In this document: positions 15,595-24,902 of the stretch, piece by piece
How positions within the stretch are numbered: position 1 is the first letter of the stretch
Layout: each line of letters begins with the position of its first letter
Source of the DNA: Chryseobacterium takakiae
GTDB lineage: Bacteria; Bacteroidota; Bacteroidia; Flavobacteriales; Weeksellaceae
NCBI RefSeq assembly: GCF_900129385.1
Contig: NZ_FQVO01000007.1
Span: 1 to 64,000, forward strand
Direction: 5' to 3'
DNA length: 64,000 bases
Notes under the pieces: model-generated
Database searches by the model: none
What the model saw: only the letters and a program-made list of their open reading frames with translations
What the model was told of the DNA's origin: nothing
Made by a program: the position numbers and the translations under genes

Positions 15595-15805
15595 ACCATT
15601 ACCAGCAGCCGTGTATTATTTATTAAATTATTACTGCTGCTTTTTCAAAAAAACATATGTTTTTTACTCTCAAAAAAAACTGATATATTAGTAGAAAGGT
15701 AAAATTTTCAGGAGGTTATGGATTAATTTTTGCTGCTGTTTAGCGAAATATGACCGATGAAATTACCACACCAAAACAAAATATTAATCTGAGAAAAAAA
15801 TCGAA

Positions 15806-18301
15806 ATGGGAGTACTAGTAACCAATGATACAGTAAAACAGCTATTTCATATCGCACAGTCTATCGCGAAAGAAAATTATAACGGAACCTACGGCGGACC
15901 GCATATTCTTCAGGCATTAATGCATAAAGATATCGGCATTTCGGATTTTCTGAAAAGCATTGATAAAGATCCCGGGTATTTCTACGAATGGGCAGATGTA
16001 CGAATCGAAGATTATCCCAAAACAACCCATCTTCCGGATGAGGTAAAAGAAGATGAATCAGTAGATACAATCGTAGAAGAAGCGGATGATATCCGTTTGA
16101 AGCTTGGTCTGGATGAGATCACACCAATTTGCATTCTGACAGCAATTGTAAAACCCCAGGTGGCTTTTTCATTGCAGCAGCTGAAATCACTGCCGCTCAG
16201 AGAGCATGAAATTTTCAATCTTTACCGGAAAGATACGCCCTACGAAAATTCAGGAAATCATGAATTTTCTTCTCTGTTTTCAAATGGTTCAGATTATTCA
16301 GATAATTCATTTCCTTCCATTAAAAATTATTGTGTCGACCGCACAGCGCAGGCCAGAAAGGGAGAAATTGAAAATATTATCGGACGAGATAAAGAGCTTA
16401 GAATGCTGGTGGAAATTCTTTGCAGGAGAAGCAAACCGAATGTTATCATCATTGGTGAACCAGGAGTAGGGAAAACCGCACTTGTAGAAGGGTTTGCGAT
16501 CGAAATTACAAAAGGAAATGTTCCGGACATGCTTAAAAACGGAACTTTGCTTGAACTTGATACCGGCGCTTTACTAGCCGGAACTTCGTACAAAGGTGAA
16601 ATTGAAGACCGTCTAAAAAAAGTAATCAACGAGTGCAAAAAGATAGAGAAAGCCATTCTTTTTATCGATGAAATTCATACGCTCCTGGATCCGAAAGGCA
16701 GTATTGGGAATGTTGCTAATTTACTAAAGCCGGAGCTCGCAAGAGGGGAAATCACCGTAATTGGCGCTACCACTCAGGAAGAATACAGGAAAATTATAGA
16801 ACCTGAACAGGCTTTTAACAGAAGATTCGAAGTACTTACGGTACATGAACCGGATGAGAAAACCTGCGTTAAAATGATCGATGTTCTGCTCGAAGGCTAT
16901 AAAAAACACCACGGAATTGAAGTTGAAAAAACGGCGCTTCCGGAATGTGTGCGTCTTGCCAAGAGATATGCGAAAGGTAAAAAATTACCGGATGCGGCTA
17001 TTGATCTGCTTGACAGAACTATGGCTGCTATCAAAATGCTTGATGAGCTTTCGGAAAAAGAACTGGAAAGCTGGAAAAGCAGATATGATGAAATTCTTAA
17101 TGAAGAATTTTTTGATGAAAAGGATAAAGCAGATGAACTGATCTGGACCTACAATTTACTGAGGGATAAAATCAGCCCGATTTTGTGGGGATCGCTCAGC
17201 GAACAGCCGCAAATAGACAATTCAATGCCGGTAGAGCAGATACAGAAAACCATTGAAGACACCTATGCGGAACTGTTGCAGCATGCCGCCAGAAAAAGAG
17301 AGAAAGTAGACCGTCTCGAACTCGCAGCTGTAATGGCTGCGAAAACCAATATTCCGATCGGAAAAATTCAGGCACAGGAAAAAGAAAAGCTTCTGAATAT
17401 GGAATCTTTACTGATGAACAGAGTTGTGGGACAGGATCATGCGCTGAAAATCCTTTCTGATGCTATTGTGGAAAACCGAAGCGGATTGAATAAACCGGGA
17501 CAGCCAATTGGTTCTTTCTTCCTTCTCGGACCTACCGGAACCGGAAAAACAGAGCTGGCAAAATCAATGGCCGAGCTTCTTTTCAATGATGAAAAAGCGA
17601 TGGTACGCTTTGATATGTCGGAATTTAAAGAAGAACATTCGGCAGCGCTTCTTTACGGTGCGCCTCCTGGATATGTCGGGTACGAAGAAGGGGGAATGCT
17701 GGTGAATAAAATCAGGCAGCAGCCTTATACCGTGGTTTTATTTGATGAAATTGAAAAAGCGCATCATTCGGTTTTTGATGTCTTCTTACAAATTATGGAT
17801 GAAGGAAAAGTACATGATAAATTAGGGAAAGAAGGAGATTTCAGCAATGCCTTGATATTATTTACTTCGAATATCGGAAGTGACGAAATTGTAAAGCAGT
17901 TTGAGGAAGGCAAAGTTCCGGAATCATCTTCTTTAATGCAGATTATGTCTAATTCGGGACGTTTCAGACCGGAATTTTTAGCAAGGATTACAGAAATTAT
18001 TCCTTTTGCACCAATCACCGAATCAATTGCTGAAAGAATTTTTAATATTCAGTTAAAATCACTTCACACCTCATTAACAAGATTGGGAATGACCTTGAAA
18101 ATTTCAGATGAAGCCGTGAAAAATCTTGCATTGGGAGGATTCAGCAGTAAATATGGTGCAAGGCAGATTTCGGGAGTAATCAGATCTCAGCTCGCAAGGC
18201 CTATTTCTAAAATGATTGTTAGGGAAGAAGTGAAAGCGGGGCAGACGATTCACGTAGACTGGAATACAGAAGAAGAAAAATTAACCTGGAAAGTAGATTA
18301 A
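15806..18301 (+). CDS. tssH: T6SS sheath-recycling ATPase ClpV (TssH)
   Basis: This 831-residue AAA+ protein has the ClpB/ClpV plan: an N-terminal helical domain (about 1-140), a first ATPase domain with Walker A GEPGVGKTA and Walker B LFIDEIHTL, a short middle region, and a second ATPase domain with GPTGTGKTE and LFDEIEKAH. Placement among T6SS genes, right after tssD, identifies it as the unfoldase that disassembles the contracted TssB/TssC sheath rather than as the chaperone ClpB. About 270 bases separate it from tssD1, and the spacer holds the tssD1 terminator and an AAAAAACATATGTTTTTT palindrome (15648-15665). Confidence 0.92.
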   Translation: MGVLVTNDTVKQLFHIAQSIAKENYNGTYGGPHILQALMHKDIGISDFLKSIDKDPGYFYEWADVRIEDYPKTTHLPDEVKEDESVDTIVEEADDIRLKLGLDEITPICILTAIVKPQVAFSLQQLKSLPLREHEIFNLYRKDTPYENSGNHEFSSLFSNGSDYSDNSFPSIKNYCVDRTAQARKGEIENIIGRDKELRMLVEILCRRSKPNVIIIGEPGVGKTALVEGFAIEITKGNVPDMLKNGTLLELDTGALLAGTSYKGEIEDRLKKVINECKKIEKAILFIDEIHTLLDPKGSIGNVANLLKPELARGEITVIGATTQEEYRKIIEPEQAFNRRFEVLTVHEPDEKTCVKMIDVLLEGYKKHHGIEVEKTALPECVRLAKRYAKGKKLPDAAIDLLDRTMAAIKMLDELSEKELESWKSRYDEILNEEFFDEKDKADELIWTYNLLRDKISPILWGSLSEQPQIDNSMPVEQIQKTIEDTYAELLQHAARKREKVDRLELAAVMAAKTNIPIGKIQAQEKEKLLNMESLLMNRVVGQDHALKILSDAIVENRSGLNKPGQPIGSFFLLGPTGTGKTELAKSMAELLFNDEKAMVRFDMSEFKEEHSAALLYGAPPGYVGYEEGGMLVNKIRQQPYTVVLFDEIEKAHHSVFDVFLQIMDEGKVHDKLGKEGDFSNALILFTSNIGSDEIVKQFEEGKVPESSSLMQIMSNSGRFRPEFLARITEIIPFAPITESIAERIFNIQLKSLHTSLTRLGMTLKISDEAVKNLALGGFSSKYGARQISGVIRSQLARPISKMIVREEVKAGQTIHVDWNTEEEKLTWKVD

Positions 18302-18346
18302 ACAAAAAGATATACGTTAAATTCCCTATTTACGTTAAATAAGTAT

Positions 18347-19219
18347 ATGAAACCAAATCTCAACAATATTATCCTCACAGGAATCCTGCTGTTGTGTTCG
18401 CACGTTATGAATGCACAGTTTCTTGCTGCCTCAGATACCTCTGAGAATAGTGTGAGAAAATATAAGAGTATCATCAGTTCCAATAAGGAAATCGTTGGAT
18501 TTATAGAATATTCTCTAGCTCAGAAGGGTCTTCCGAAACACCTCAGAAATCTTGCTTTAATTGAATCGCATTTCAACAGGAATATTACTTCGGGAGCAGG
18601 TGCGGTAGGTGTCTGGCAGTTTATGACTTCACATGCCAACCAGTATGGTCTTACCCAGCAGAACAGAAATGACCTTTACAAAAGCACGAAAACCGCAGTC
18701 ATTTCACTTACCAAACTATATAAAAAATACAACAACTGGATAACGGTAGTTGCTGCTTATAATTGTGGTGAGGGAAATATTGCAAAAGCTATGACTGCAG
18801 CCAACTCATCACAATATCATATATTTTATAAATTTTTACCGGAAGAAACCATCAATCATGTAAAAAAATACCTGAACGCCTGCTATGCTACCGGAGAGCT
18901 GCAAAGCGTTTTGAGTAATTACAATTCTTCCAGAATGAATACCGTTTTTTTTGTGAACGGCGGAAGCGGAAAAAACAATGAGCAGCTGGCTGAAACAGAT
19001 ATCAACGCAGGATTTAATTTACATGTCATTGCAGATGAACTGGATCTGGACCTCAACAGGCTTCTCACCTGGAATCCCGGGATTTCAGAAGATCTTCAGA
19101 ATAAAGGAGAAGGAACTCTTTATCTGCCGAAAGATATCATGCCGGATTTTTTATTAAAGAAAAACAAAATCCTTTCGAGATCAGTAAAGGAAACTTACAC
19201 ACCCAACACCAAACAGTAA
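18347..19219 (+). CDS. lytic transglycosylase (SLT domain) with C-terminal LysM-like segment
   Basis: This 290-residue protein starts with a Sec signal peptide (GILLLCSHVMNAQ). The SLT domain spans about 60-185, with catalytic Glu73 in LALIESHFN, then GAVGVWQFM and AYNCGEGN. The C-terminal 70 residues (FNLHVIADELDLDLNRLLTWNPGI...GTLYLPKD) look like a LysM module. It should act in the cell's own periplasm, cutting peptidoglycan to let the T6SS membrane complex assemble. It follows tssH after 45 bases and precedes vgrG. Confidence 0.85.
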   Translation: MKPNLNNIILTGILLLCSHVMNAQFLAASDTSENSVRKYKSIISSNKEIVGFIEYSLAQKGLPKHLRNLALIESHFNRNITSGAGAVGVWQFMTSHANQYGLTQQNRNDLYKSTKTAVISLTKLYKKYNNWITVVAAYNCGEGNIAKAMTAANSSQYHIFYKFLPEETINHVKKYLNACYATGELQSVLSNYNSSRMNTVFFVNGGSGKNNEQLAETDINAGFNLHVIADELDLDLNRLLTWNPGISEDLQNKGEGTLYLPKDIMPDFLLKKNKILSRSVKETYTPNTKQ

Positions 19220-19261
19220 GAACACAGACGATAATCTTTAACCTTACAAATCACAGGTACT

Positions 19262-21199
19262 ATGAAAACAGAATCTGAAAATATACTTAAAAGCCCTTCA
19301 TTCCGGCCATCGCAGAATGCTGACGGAATTTCGGAGAATCATCATGCAGGAATCAACAGGCTTGTAAAACTTTCTCTTGTTATCGAAGGAAAAGTTATTA
19401 AATATTACAAACACTTTAAACTTACACAAAGTACGAGAAGACATCATGAGTTCAGTCTTACATTGGCTCATGACGCACTTGGCGACCGCCAGACGCATAC
19501 TCTTGAAGAAGCCAATAAATTTTTAGGAAAGCGGCTTACCGTTGTTATTTCCTACAAAGATATTGATAACAGCCCGGAAAGAACATTTGTAGGAGTAATT
19601 ACCGGTGTCGGCTTCAGCCAGGAAAGAATGAGCTTGGGAAATATTGTTTTAACAGGCTACAGTCCAACCATTTTATTGGATGGTGCGCCGCATATTCAAA
19701 GTTTTGGAGGAGCGTCTCCCGTGAATATGGGAATTATCGCCAATGAAGTCATCAGACAGGGAATCGATTCCAGCCGTTTCGATGTGAGAGTTGATACCAA
19801 TGACTATTCGCAGATTGTTTACAGCAGTCAGTATGACGAAACACATTATAATTATCTGGCGAGAATGGCTGAAGCATACGGCGAACAGTTTTATTATGAT
19901 GGCGAAGTACTTCATTTCGGCAAGCTGCCGCCTCAGAATAAACCGATAAAATTAACATATGGAAGCAGCGCAAATGATATAAAGGTTGAATTAAAGGCAG
20001 TTCACACAAAACCTCAGTTTTACGGCTACAACAGCAGTAAGAATGAAAAGCTCAAATCTGGGGACACACCGGTTCAGCATGTGGGAGATTTAGCCAAAAC
20101 AGCCTATGCCCACAATGAAAAAATTTATAAAACTCCTGCACTTCAGGTGGCTCCTATTAAAGCATCAACACATCTTGATGTGGAATACTCACAAAAAAGC
20201 ACCTCCGGAAGTCAGGCGGTCAATGTATTTTCTTTATCGGGAAATACAACGGTTCCTTTTCTTCATCCCGGCTGTGTAGTAGATGTTCAGATGCGTAAAA
20301 TTGATACCAATGAATCCTCATATTTTACAAGAATCATGGTGACGGAAGTCTCTCATGAAGTAGATACGAGAGGGCATTATACGGGAAATTTTGAAGGAAT
20401 TGCTTCCGATACAGGATTTTTACCCAAACCTGAATTTAAAGTTCCTAAAGCAGAACCACAGATTGCAACCGTAATTTCCAATGCGGATCCGGAAGGACAG
20501 GGAAGAGTGCAGGTAAGATTCGACTGGCAAAACAGCGATACTACCCATTTTATCAGGATGATGAGTCCTGATGCCGGGGGAACGGATAAGATTACCCAGA
20601 ACAGAGGTTATGTGGCTATTCCTGAAGTAGGAGATCAGGTGATGGTAAACTTCGTACACAGTCATCCCGACAGACCTTTCGTGATGGGAGGAATGTTTCA
20701 TGGTGGTGTCGGACTTGGAGGGGGCGCAGACAACAGAGTCAAATCAATCCAAACCAGAAGCGGGCACCGAATTGTTTTTACCGAAGATGAAAGCATTATT
20801 ATTACCGATAAATCAGGAAATGAGATCCATCTCGACACAACAGGAAGCAATATCACCATTACCGCTCCGGAAACCATGACATTGAATTGTAAAAACATGA
20901 ATATCAATGTCGGAATGAATATGACCACCACTGTGGGAATGAATAAATCTGATACGATTATGGTCAATCATACCGAAAGCGTGGGATCCATGAAATATCT
21001 TTCCACCGGTGCAGATTTCATGACGAATGTCGTTGGAAAAATGAGCCATTACGTAAAAGGAGATATGGAAGTGTATGGAGAGAAAGATCATAAGCTTACT
21101 TCAATGAAAGGTATTCAGGTAAGCAGCGAAGGAAAAGTGGAACATCATTCGGAAAAAGAAGTTCAGAATAATAGCGGAGAGAAATCTAAAAATTATTAG
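19262..21199 (+). CDS. vgrG: T6SS spike protein VgrG (TssI), copy 1
   Basis: This 645-residue protein has the gp27-like part (about 30-380, with YNYLARMAEAYGEQFYYDG) and a gp5-like OB domain (about 405-490, with GQGRVQVRFDW and RPFVMGGMFHGG). A beta-helical needle region of short repeats rich in Met, Asn and Thr follows (about 500-600). It forms the trimeric spike at the tube tip. Its core is highly similar to the second VgrG at 24903, while N- and C-termini differ, as expected for cargo-specific ends. The lipase gene starts 3 bases after its stop. Confidence 0.92.
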   Translation: MKTESENILKSPSFRPSQNADGISENHHAGINRLVKLSLVIEGKVIKYYKHFKLTQSTRRHHEFSLTLAHDALGDRQTHTLEEANKFLGKRLTVVISYKDIDNSPERTFVGVITGVGFSQERMSLGNIVLTGYSPTILLDGAPHIQSFGGASPVNMGIIANEVIRQGIDSSRFDVRVDTNDYSQIVYSSQYDETHYNYLARMAEAYGEQFYYDGEVLHFGKLPPQNKPIKLTYGSSANDIKVELKAVHTKPQFYGYNSSKNEKLKSGDTPVQHVGDLAKTAYAHNEKIYKTPALQVAPIKASTHLDVEYSQKSTSGSQAVNVFSLSGNTTVPFLHPGCVVDVQMRKIDTNESSYFTRIMVTEVSHEVDTRGHYTGNFEGIASDTGFLPKPEFKVPKAEPQIATVISNADPEGQGRVQVRFDWQNSDTTHFIRMMSPDAGGTDKITQNRGYVAIPEVGDQVMVNFVHSHPDRPFVMGGMFHGGVGLGGGADNRVKSIQTRSGHRIVFTEDESIIITDKSGNEIHLDTTGSNITITAPETMTLNCKNMNINVGMNMTTTVGMNKSDTIMVNHTESVGSMKYLSTGADFMTNVVGKMSHYVKGDMEVYGEKDHKLTSMKGIQVSSEGKVEHHSEKEVQNNSGEKSKNY

Positions 21200-21201
21200 T
21201 C

Positions 21202-22833
21202 ATGAGCATCGAATATTTTGTAGAGGGCAAAACAGTCACCCAGACAGGGGGGAATTACAGAGCCTATGCTAAAGAAGGTATCAATCACAGCAGCTCGGTT
21301 TCGGTGGAGCAAAAAGGAAGAGAAACAGGGGTAAGCTACAATCCCGCTCAGAAAATCAATCCTAATGACAAACCTGTCAGTACTATCGATGTAACGCTGA
21401 ATCTTTTTTTTGACGGAACACTTAACAACAAAACAAACACACAGGCCGGCGCAAGACAGGATAAGCCAAAAGGAAGCTATGCCAATGACTTCAGTAATGT
21501 GGCCAGAGGGTACGATTGTATCGACCCGAATGCACAGAATCAGGTTGCTTATTATGTTGAAGGAATCGGTACGGTAGATCATAAATCTGATAATGATACA
21601 TTAGGATTGCCGGTGCGAGGCGCGGGGATGGGAATAAGTGCCAGAGGAGTAAAAGCCAAAGCGACAAAAGGCTGCGTAAAAGGAGCGGAGGCAATTCAAA
21701 AAAAATTCCAGGGCAAAAAAATTGATGTCCTCACGGTGAATGTTTATGGGTTCAGCAGGGGAGCGGCTGCGGCCCGCCATTTTTTGCATATTGCCGGTAC
21801 TGCCGTCAATTCACAGAAAATTTCAGATAAACAAATCCTTGTATATCCGCCGGAAGATTACGAAAAATCGGATGCCGAACCGAAGCCTAATCAATATGTT
21901 ATTGTCAACGAACCCGATTTTCCATTGCTTAAGTATGGATATTTCGGAGCCTGTCTTATTCAGCAGAAGCTGAAGGTTAATACGGTACGGTTTAATTTTG
22001 TTGGACTTTATGATACTGTTGCCTCATTTGGAGTCAATCATAAGGGTACTTCATTATTCGGATTCAGCATTATTGATGACGATTCCAAACAGCTTGGGCT
22101 AAATGCCGTGAGAAATGCATCTTTTGTGTTGCAGCTCGCCTCATCCGATGAGTATCGTGACAATTTCAGCCTTACCAATATAGACAGTGCGGGAATCAGG
22201 GGATTACAGCTTACTCTGCCCGGGGTGCACTCAGATATCGGCGGAGGGTATGTAAATAATGATAAAGAAGATGTTTTATTGCATGAAGAAATTAATTCCA
22301 GAAGTGAATGTGAAAGGTTCAGGAATATATTGATTGAGGAAGGATGGTATAACCCTGAAGAAATCACTATTGAATCCGGAATCATTCCATCCCGTACCGC
22401 AACCATAAAATATAAATTGTGGGGAAGAAGAAAAAAAGTATCGAATGAATACGATAAGGTATCACTTCATAATATGTTTTATTACTCAAAACAGCTTGAG
22501 GTAAAATATGTTGAAGGCTTGGTGGCAGATCATCAGATTAAAGATGGTTTTATTGCAGATGTCAGCAACAAGCTTACTGCAAAATATATCGCTTCCTGCA
22601 ATAATTTAAGGAATCAGTATGTGAAAGAATATAATGCAGGAAAGCACCCTTCGGCAGGAGAATACATAAGCCGTGCAGGAAGTTATTCTTACCTGGATTC
22701 CGGGATAGATATTAAAAAACTGAGGAATGTCTATTTACATTGGTCTGCCAACCGAGATTCATTCGGTATGGGACCGAGATTTTCGGGACCGAAAACAGCA
22801 GCAGAACGTAAAAGATATATATTAAATGGATAA
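21202..22833 (+). CDS. Tle1-like lipase effector (DUF2235 alpha/beta hydrolase)
   Basis: This 543-residue protein matches the DUF2235/Tle1 group: NLFFDGTLNN near residue 70, the nucleophile elbow GFSRGAAAAR (Ser near 185), a candidate catalytic Asp in LYDTVASFG (near 271) and His in LPGVHSDIGGGY (near 343). Members hydrolyse phospholipids in target membranes. It lacks a signal peptide and follows VgrG by 3 bases, so delivery by that spike is likely. The next gene, a lipoprotein, overlaps its 3' end by 8 bases. Substrate and active-site completeness are inferred. Confidence 0.85.
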   Translation: MSIEYFVEGKTVTQTGGNYRAYAKEGINHSSSVSVEQKGRETGVSYNPAQKINPNDKPVSTIDVTLNLFFDGTLNNKTNTQAGARQDKPKGSYANDFSNVARGYDCIDPNAQNQVAYYVEGIGTVDHKSDNDTLGLPVRGAGMGISARGVKAKATKGCVKGAEAIQKKFQGKKIDVLTVNVYGFSRGAAAARHFLHIAGTAVNSQKISDKQILVYPPEDYEKSDAEPKPNQYVIVNEPDFPLLKYGYFGACLIQQKLKVNTVRFNFVGLYDTVASFGVNHKGTSLFGFSIIDDDSKQLGLNAVRNASFVLQLASSDEYRDNFSLTNIDSAGIRGLQLTLPGVHSDIGGGYVNNDKEDVLLHEEINSRSECERFRNILIEEGWYNPEEITIESGIIPSRTATIKYKLWGRRKKVSNEYDKVSLHNMFYYSKQLEVKYVEGLVADHQIKDGFIADVSNKLTAKYIASCNNLRNQYVKEYNAGKHPSAGEYISRAGSYSYLDSGIDIKKLRNVYLHWSANRDSFGMGPRFSGPKTAAERKRYILNG

Positions 22834-23902
22834 ATGGAAAGCTCTTATAATCGCTCTGGGAATGCTCCAGCTGATGAACTGTCAGGATATGAAGAAAAAA
22901 GATGATATGCCTATGCCAACGTATGATGTACAGATTTCACACCCGTGGAACAACTATCTGATCACCCCTGTTGAAGACAAGATCATAACACTGGAAGGTA
23001 TTCCGGCCGGTTTGCCGTACGGAAGTTCATCCGGAACATGGGGAGATTCGGGGAAAGGTTTTACGGAACAGTCGGGAACGCCTATTGGCGCAGATATTGT
23101 GTACTTCTCCAGATATGAAGATGCTTTTTATCATCTTAAAGCAGATTTTCCGAAGGATAAAGTGCTGGATTTGATCCAACGAGCCTATGCCAACAACGAA
23201 TCCGACTCTTCCGATGAGCCGTTAAAAGAGTTTATTAACATCAAAGAAGAGCCTGATTATAACGAAAAATATAATAAAGCAGGAATGGCTTATTATAAAT
23301 TCGGAACCCTCGTATTTGGATTTGCTCCCAAAGGGATGGTTGTTGTATGGATTAAATTCGGATATGTTTCGGTACAGCTCGGTGAATTTCAGGCCGAGGT
23401 GGTAAAAGACGACAAAAAATACGCTGATAAGCTGTTTTCTAAAATTTCGCAGACGCGGGAAGAGATCAAAAAAAATATGTTTATCCCTGATGTTTCATCT
23501 AAAGAATGGAAAGATTATCAGAAAAGATATTTTTGGAGTCCAAATATTATCTCAGGAAATAAAGATTTCCGTTTATTTAAAATACAATCGGAATATTACA
23601 ATGGCGAAAGGGAAATTATGCTCCGTCCATGGGTACTGAAGCCACCAATGAAAGAAAGAGCTGTTCCTAAAGAAATCACTTTCTTCTGGGAAACAGGAAA
23701 AGGACAGGCTTATGAAGGACGTGTATTTTTTAACTGGGAAAATGCCAACGAAGTACTGGAAAAATCCGGGAAAGATTTTAAACTTAATATTAAGGTAGCG
23801 CCAGACAATACTAATATGGAAATCATGATCAATGAGCAGAAGGTTTCTGTAGACAGTACAAGAATTTATCCAAGTGATCTTACTTTTAAGGAATCATATT
23901 GA
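22826..23902 (+). CDS. DUF2931-family lipoprotein, likely immunity to the lipase
   Basis: This 358-residue lipoprotein has a signal ending LQLMNC (Cys near residue 20). The N-terminal half shows DUF2931 features: YDVQISHPWNNYLITPVEDKI followed by LPYGSSSGTWGDSG and DIVYFSRYEDAFYHL. DUF2931 lipoproteins are commonly found beside T6SS lipases in Bacteroidota. Its start overlaps the lipase stop by 8 bases, indicating translational coupling, and it ends at a strong terminator. A membrane-anchored periplasmic location fits protection against a phospholipase. Confidence 0.75.
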   Translation: MDKWKALIIALGMLQLMNCQDMKKKDDMPMPTYDVQISHPWNNYLITPVEDKIITLEGIPAGLPYGSSSGTWGDSGKGFTEQSGTPIGADIVYFSRYEDAFYHLKADFPKDKVLDLIQRAYANNESDSSDEPLKEFINIKEEPDYNEKYNKAGMAYYKFGTLVFGFAPKGMVVVWIKFGYVSVQLGEFQAEVVKDDKKYADKLFSKISQTREEIKKNMFIPDVSSKEWKDYQKRYFWSPNIISGNKDFRLFKIQSEYYNGEREIMLRPWVLKPPMKERAVPKEITFFWETGKGQAYEGRVFFNWENANEVLEKSGKDFKLNIKVAPDNTNMEIMINEQKVSVDSTRIYPSDLTFKESY

Positions 23903-23942
23903 TGATACGGAGTTCAATCTTAAAATAACTCGGACATTATAA

Positions 23943-23978
23943 GATCCGGCAGGTCAAAATTCACTGCCGGATTTTTTG
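23943..23978 (+). terminator. terminator of the tssH-to-DUF2931 transcription unit
   Basis: ATCCGGCAG (23944-23952) and CTGCCGGAT (23964-23972) form a perfect 9-bp stem followed by six T residues. Confidence 0.85.
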
Positions 23979-24123
23979 TTGTCCATATGTTAAAGCTAGT
24001 TTAAATTACCATAAATAAATCTTAATATTTCCCGTTTTTGTGTAATGATATTTTAAATTACTAGACACATTATAGGATTAAAGTTTTGATTTTTAAATAA
24101 TTGTGTCTGTTTTTATTTCATTT

Positions 24124-24160
24124 GTAGTAGAATTACGACATCAAATCGTAGAATTACGAC
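24124..24160 (+). promoter_or_regulatory. double palindrome upstream of tssD2 (candidate activator site)
   Basis: GTAGTAGAATTACGAC (24124-24139) and ATCGTAGAATTACGAC (24145-24160) are each one mismatch from a 6-4-6 palindrome. Separated by ATCAA, they keep the 21-bp centre spacing and the 50-bp gap to the -7 box seen upstream of tssD1. Confidence 0.75.
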
Positions 24161-24209
24161 AAAAAATAAAATTAATATTACAAAACTTTCGGAATTAAAA
24201 ATTGTGATC

Positions 24210-24217
24210 TATCTTTG
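24210..24217 (+). promoter_or_regulatory. -7 box of tssD2
   Basis: TATCTTTG matches TAnnTTTG. The leader that follows shares AAATCACAAAATATTATTAA and the next bases with the tssD1 leader, so the whole control region was duplicated. Confidence 0.65.
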
Positions 24218-24281
24218 AATCAACAAATCAACAAAACCAACCAAATCACAAAATATTATTAACGATTAAAATTTACAAATC

Positions 24282-24692
24282 ATGGCAACAAATTCAAGAG
24301 GAATTTTAAAATTCAACGGAGGCGAAGGTCAAAAATTATTAAAGCTGAACTACAGCGTTTCAAGATCAACAGACGTATCTGGTAGAGTAGCTTCAGACCC
24401 ATCAAACGCATTGATTAAAGTTACAGTGGAAGCCACTGAAAAATCAGACATTCTTGAAAGCTTACTGAACGGAAAATACAAGCCTACAACAGGTGAAATC
24501 ACCTTCAACAAATCCCACGAAGAAGGTACGCTTATTACTTTAAGCTGGGAAAACGGATATGTTATTCAGCATGAAGTGGACTTTGATGCCGTAGACGAAA
24601 ACAGTATGCTGATCAGTTTCGTGGTAAGTGCCGAAACAATCGACTACGGAAATTCTAAATACGAGGGTCTTTGGCCAAGCAGCGGTAACTAA
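24282..24692 (+). CDS. tssD: type VI secretion tube protein Hcp (TssD), copy 2
   Basis: This 136-residue Hcp is nearly identical to the copy at 15129. Visible changes are Ala3 to Thr, one Ile to Leu, one Asn to Ser and two Ile to Val, plus GN added at the C-terminus. It heads the second VgrG/Rhs module and has the same upstream double palindrome and its own terminator. The small set of conservative changes suggests both copies are functional and can probably mix in the tube. Confidence 0.92.
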   Translation: MATNSRGILKFNGGEGQKLLKLNYSVSRSTDVSGRVASDPSNALIKVTVEATEKSDILESLLNGKYKPTTGEITFNKSHEEGTLITLSWENGYVIQHEVDFDAVDENSMLISFVVSAETIDYGNSKYEGLWPSSGN

Positions 24693-24728
24693 TCCCTACA
24701 ATCATCTTAGTAAAAATAAAATTGGTTA

Positions 24729-24769
24729 CAGAATAGCTCAGCTCGTAGGAGTAGCTATTCTGTTTTTTC
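24729..24769 (+). terminator. terminator of tssD2
   Basis: ACAGAATAGCT (24729-24739) pairs with AGCTATTCTGT (24753-24763), followed by a T-run. Confidence 0.8.
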
Positions 24770-24902
24770 TTTTCTGAAGAAAATTATTTCATGACTGTCT
24801 GCATATCATAACAAACGATATGAAAGAATTTATTTGATGCATTTTCAGGTAAATTTTAGCATTTTTAAAATAAAACACAACATCAACCAAAATATTAAGG
24901 CC

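Noticed and set aside
15806-18301. Calling this gene the chaperone ClpB
   Set aside because: The short middle region and position between hcp and vgrG favour the T6SS ATPase ClpV.
18347-19219. Treating the lytic transglycosylase as a secreted toxin
   Set aside because: It has a Sec signal peptide and sits among structural genes; a role in the cell's own wall remodelling is more likely than delivery to a target.
24834-24902. Upstream start for the second VgrG
   Set aside because: The extra 23 residues are low-complexity and unlike VgrG; the internal ATG follows an A-rich leader typical of these genes.
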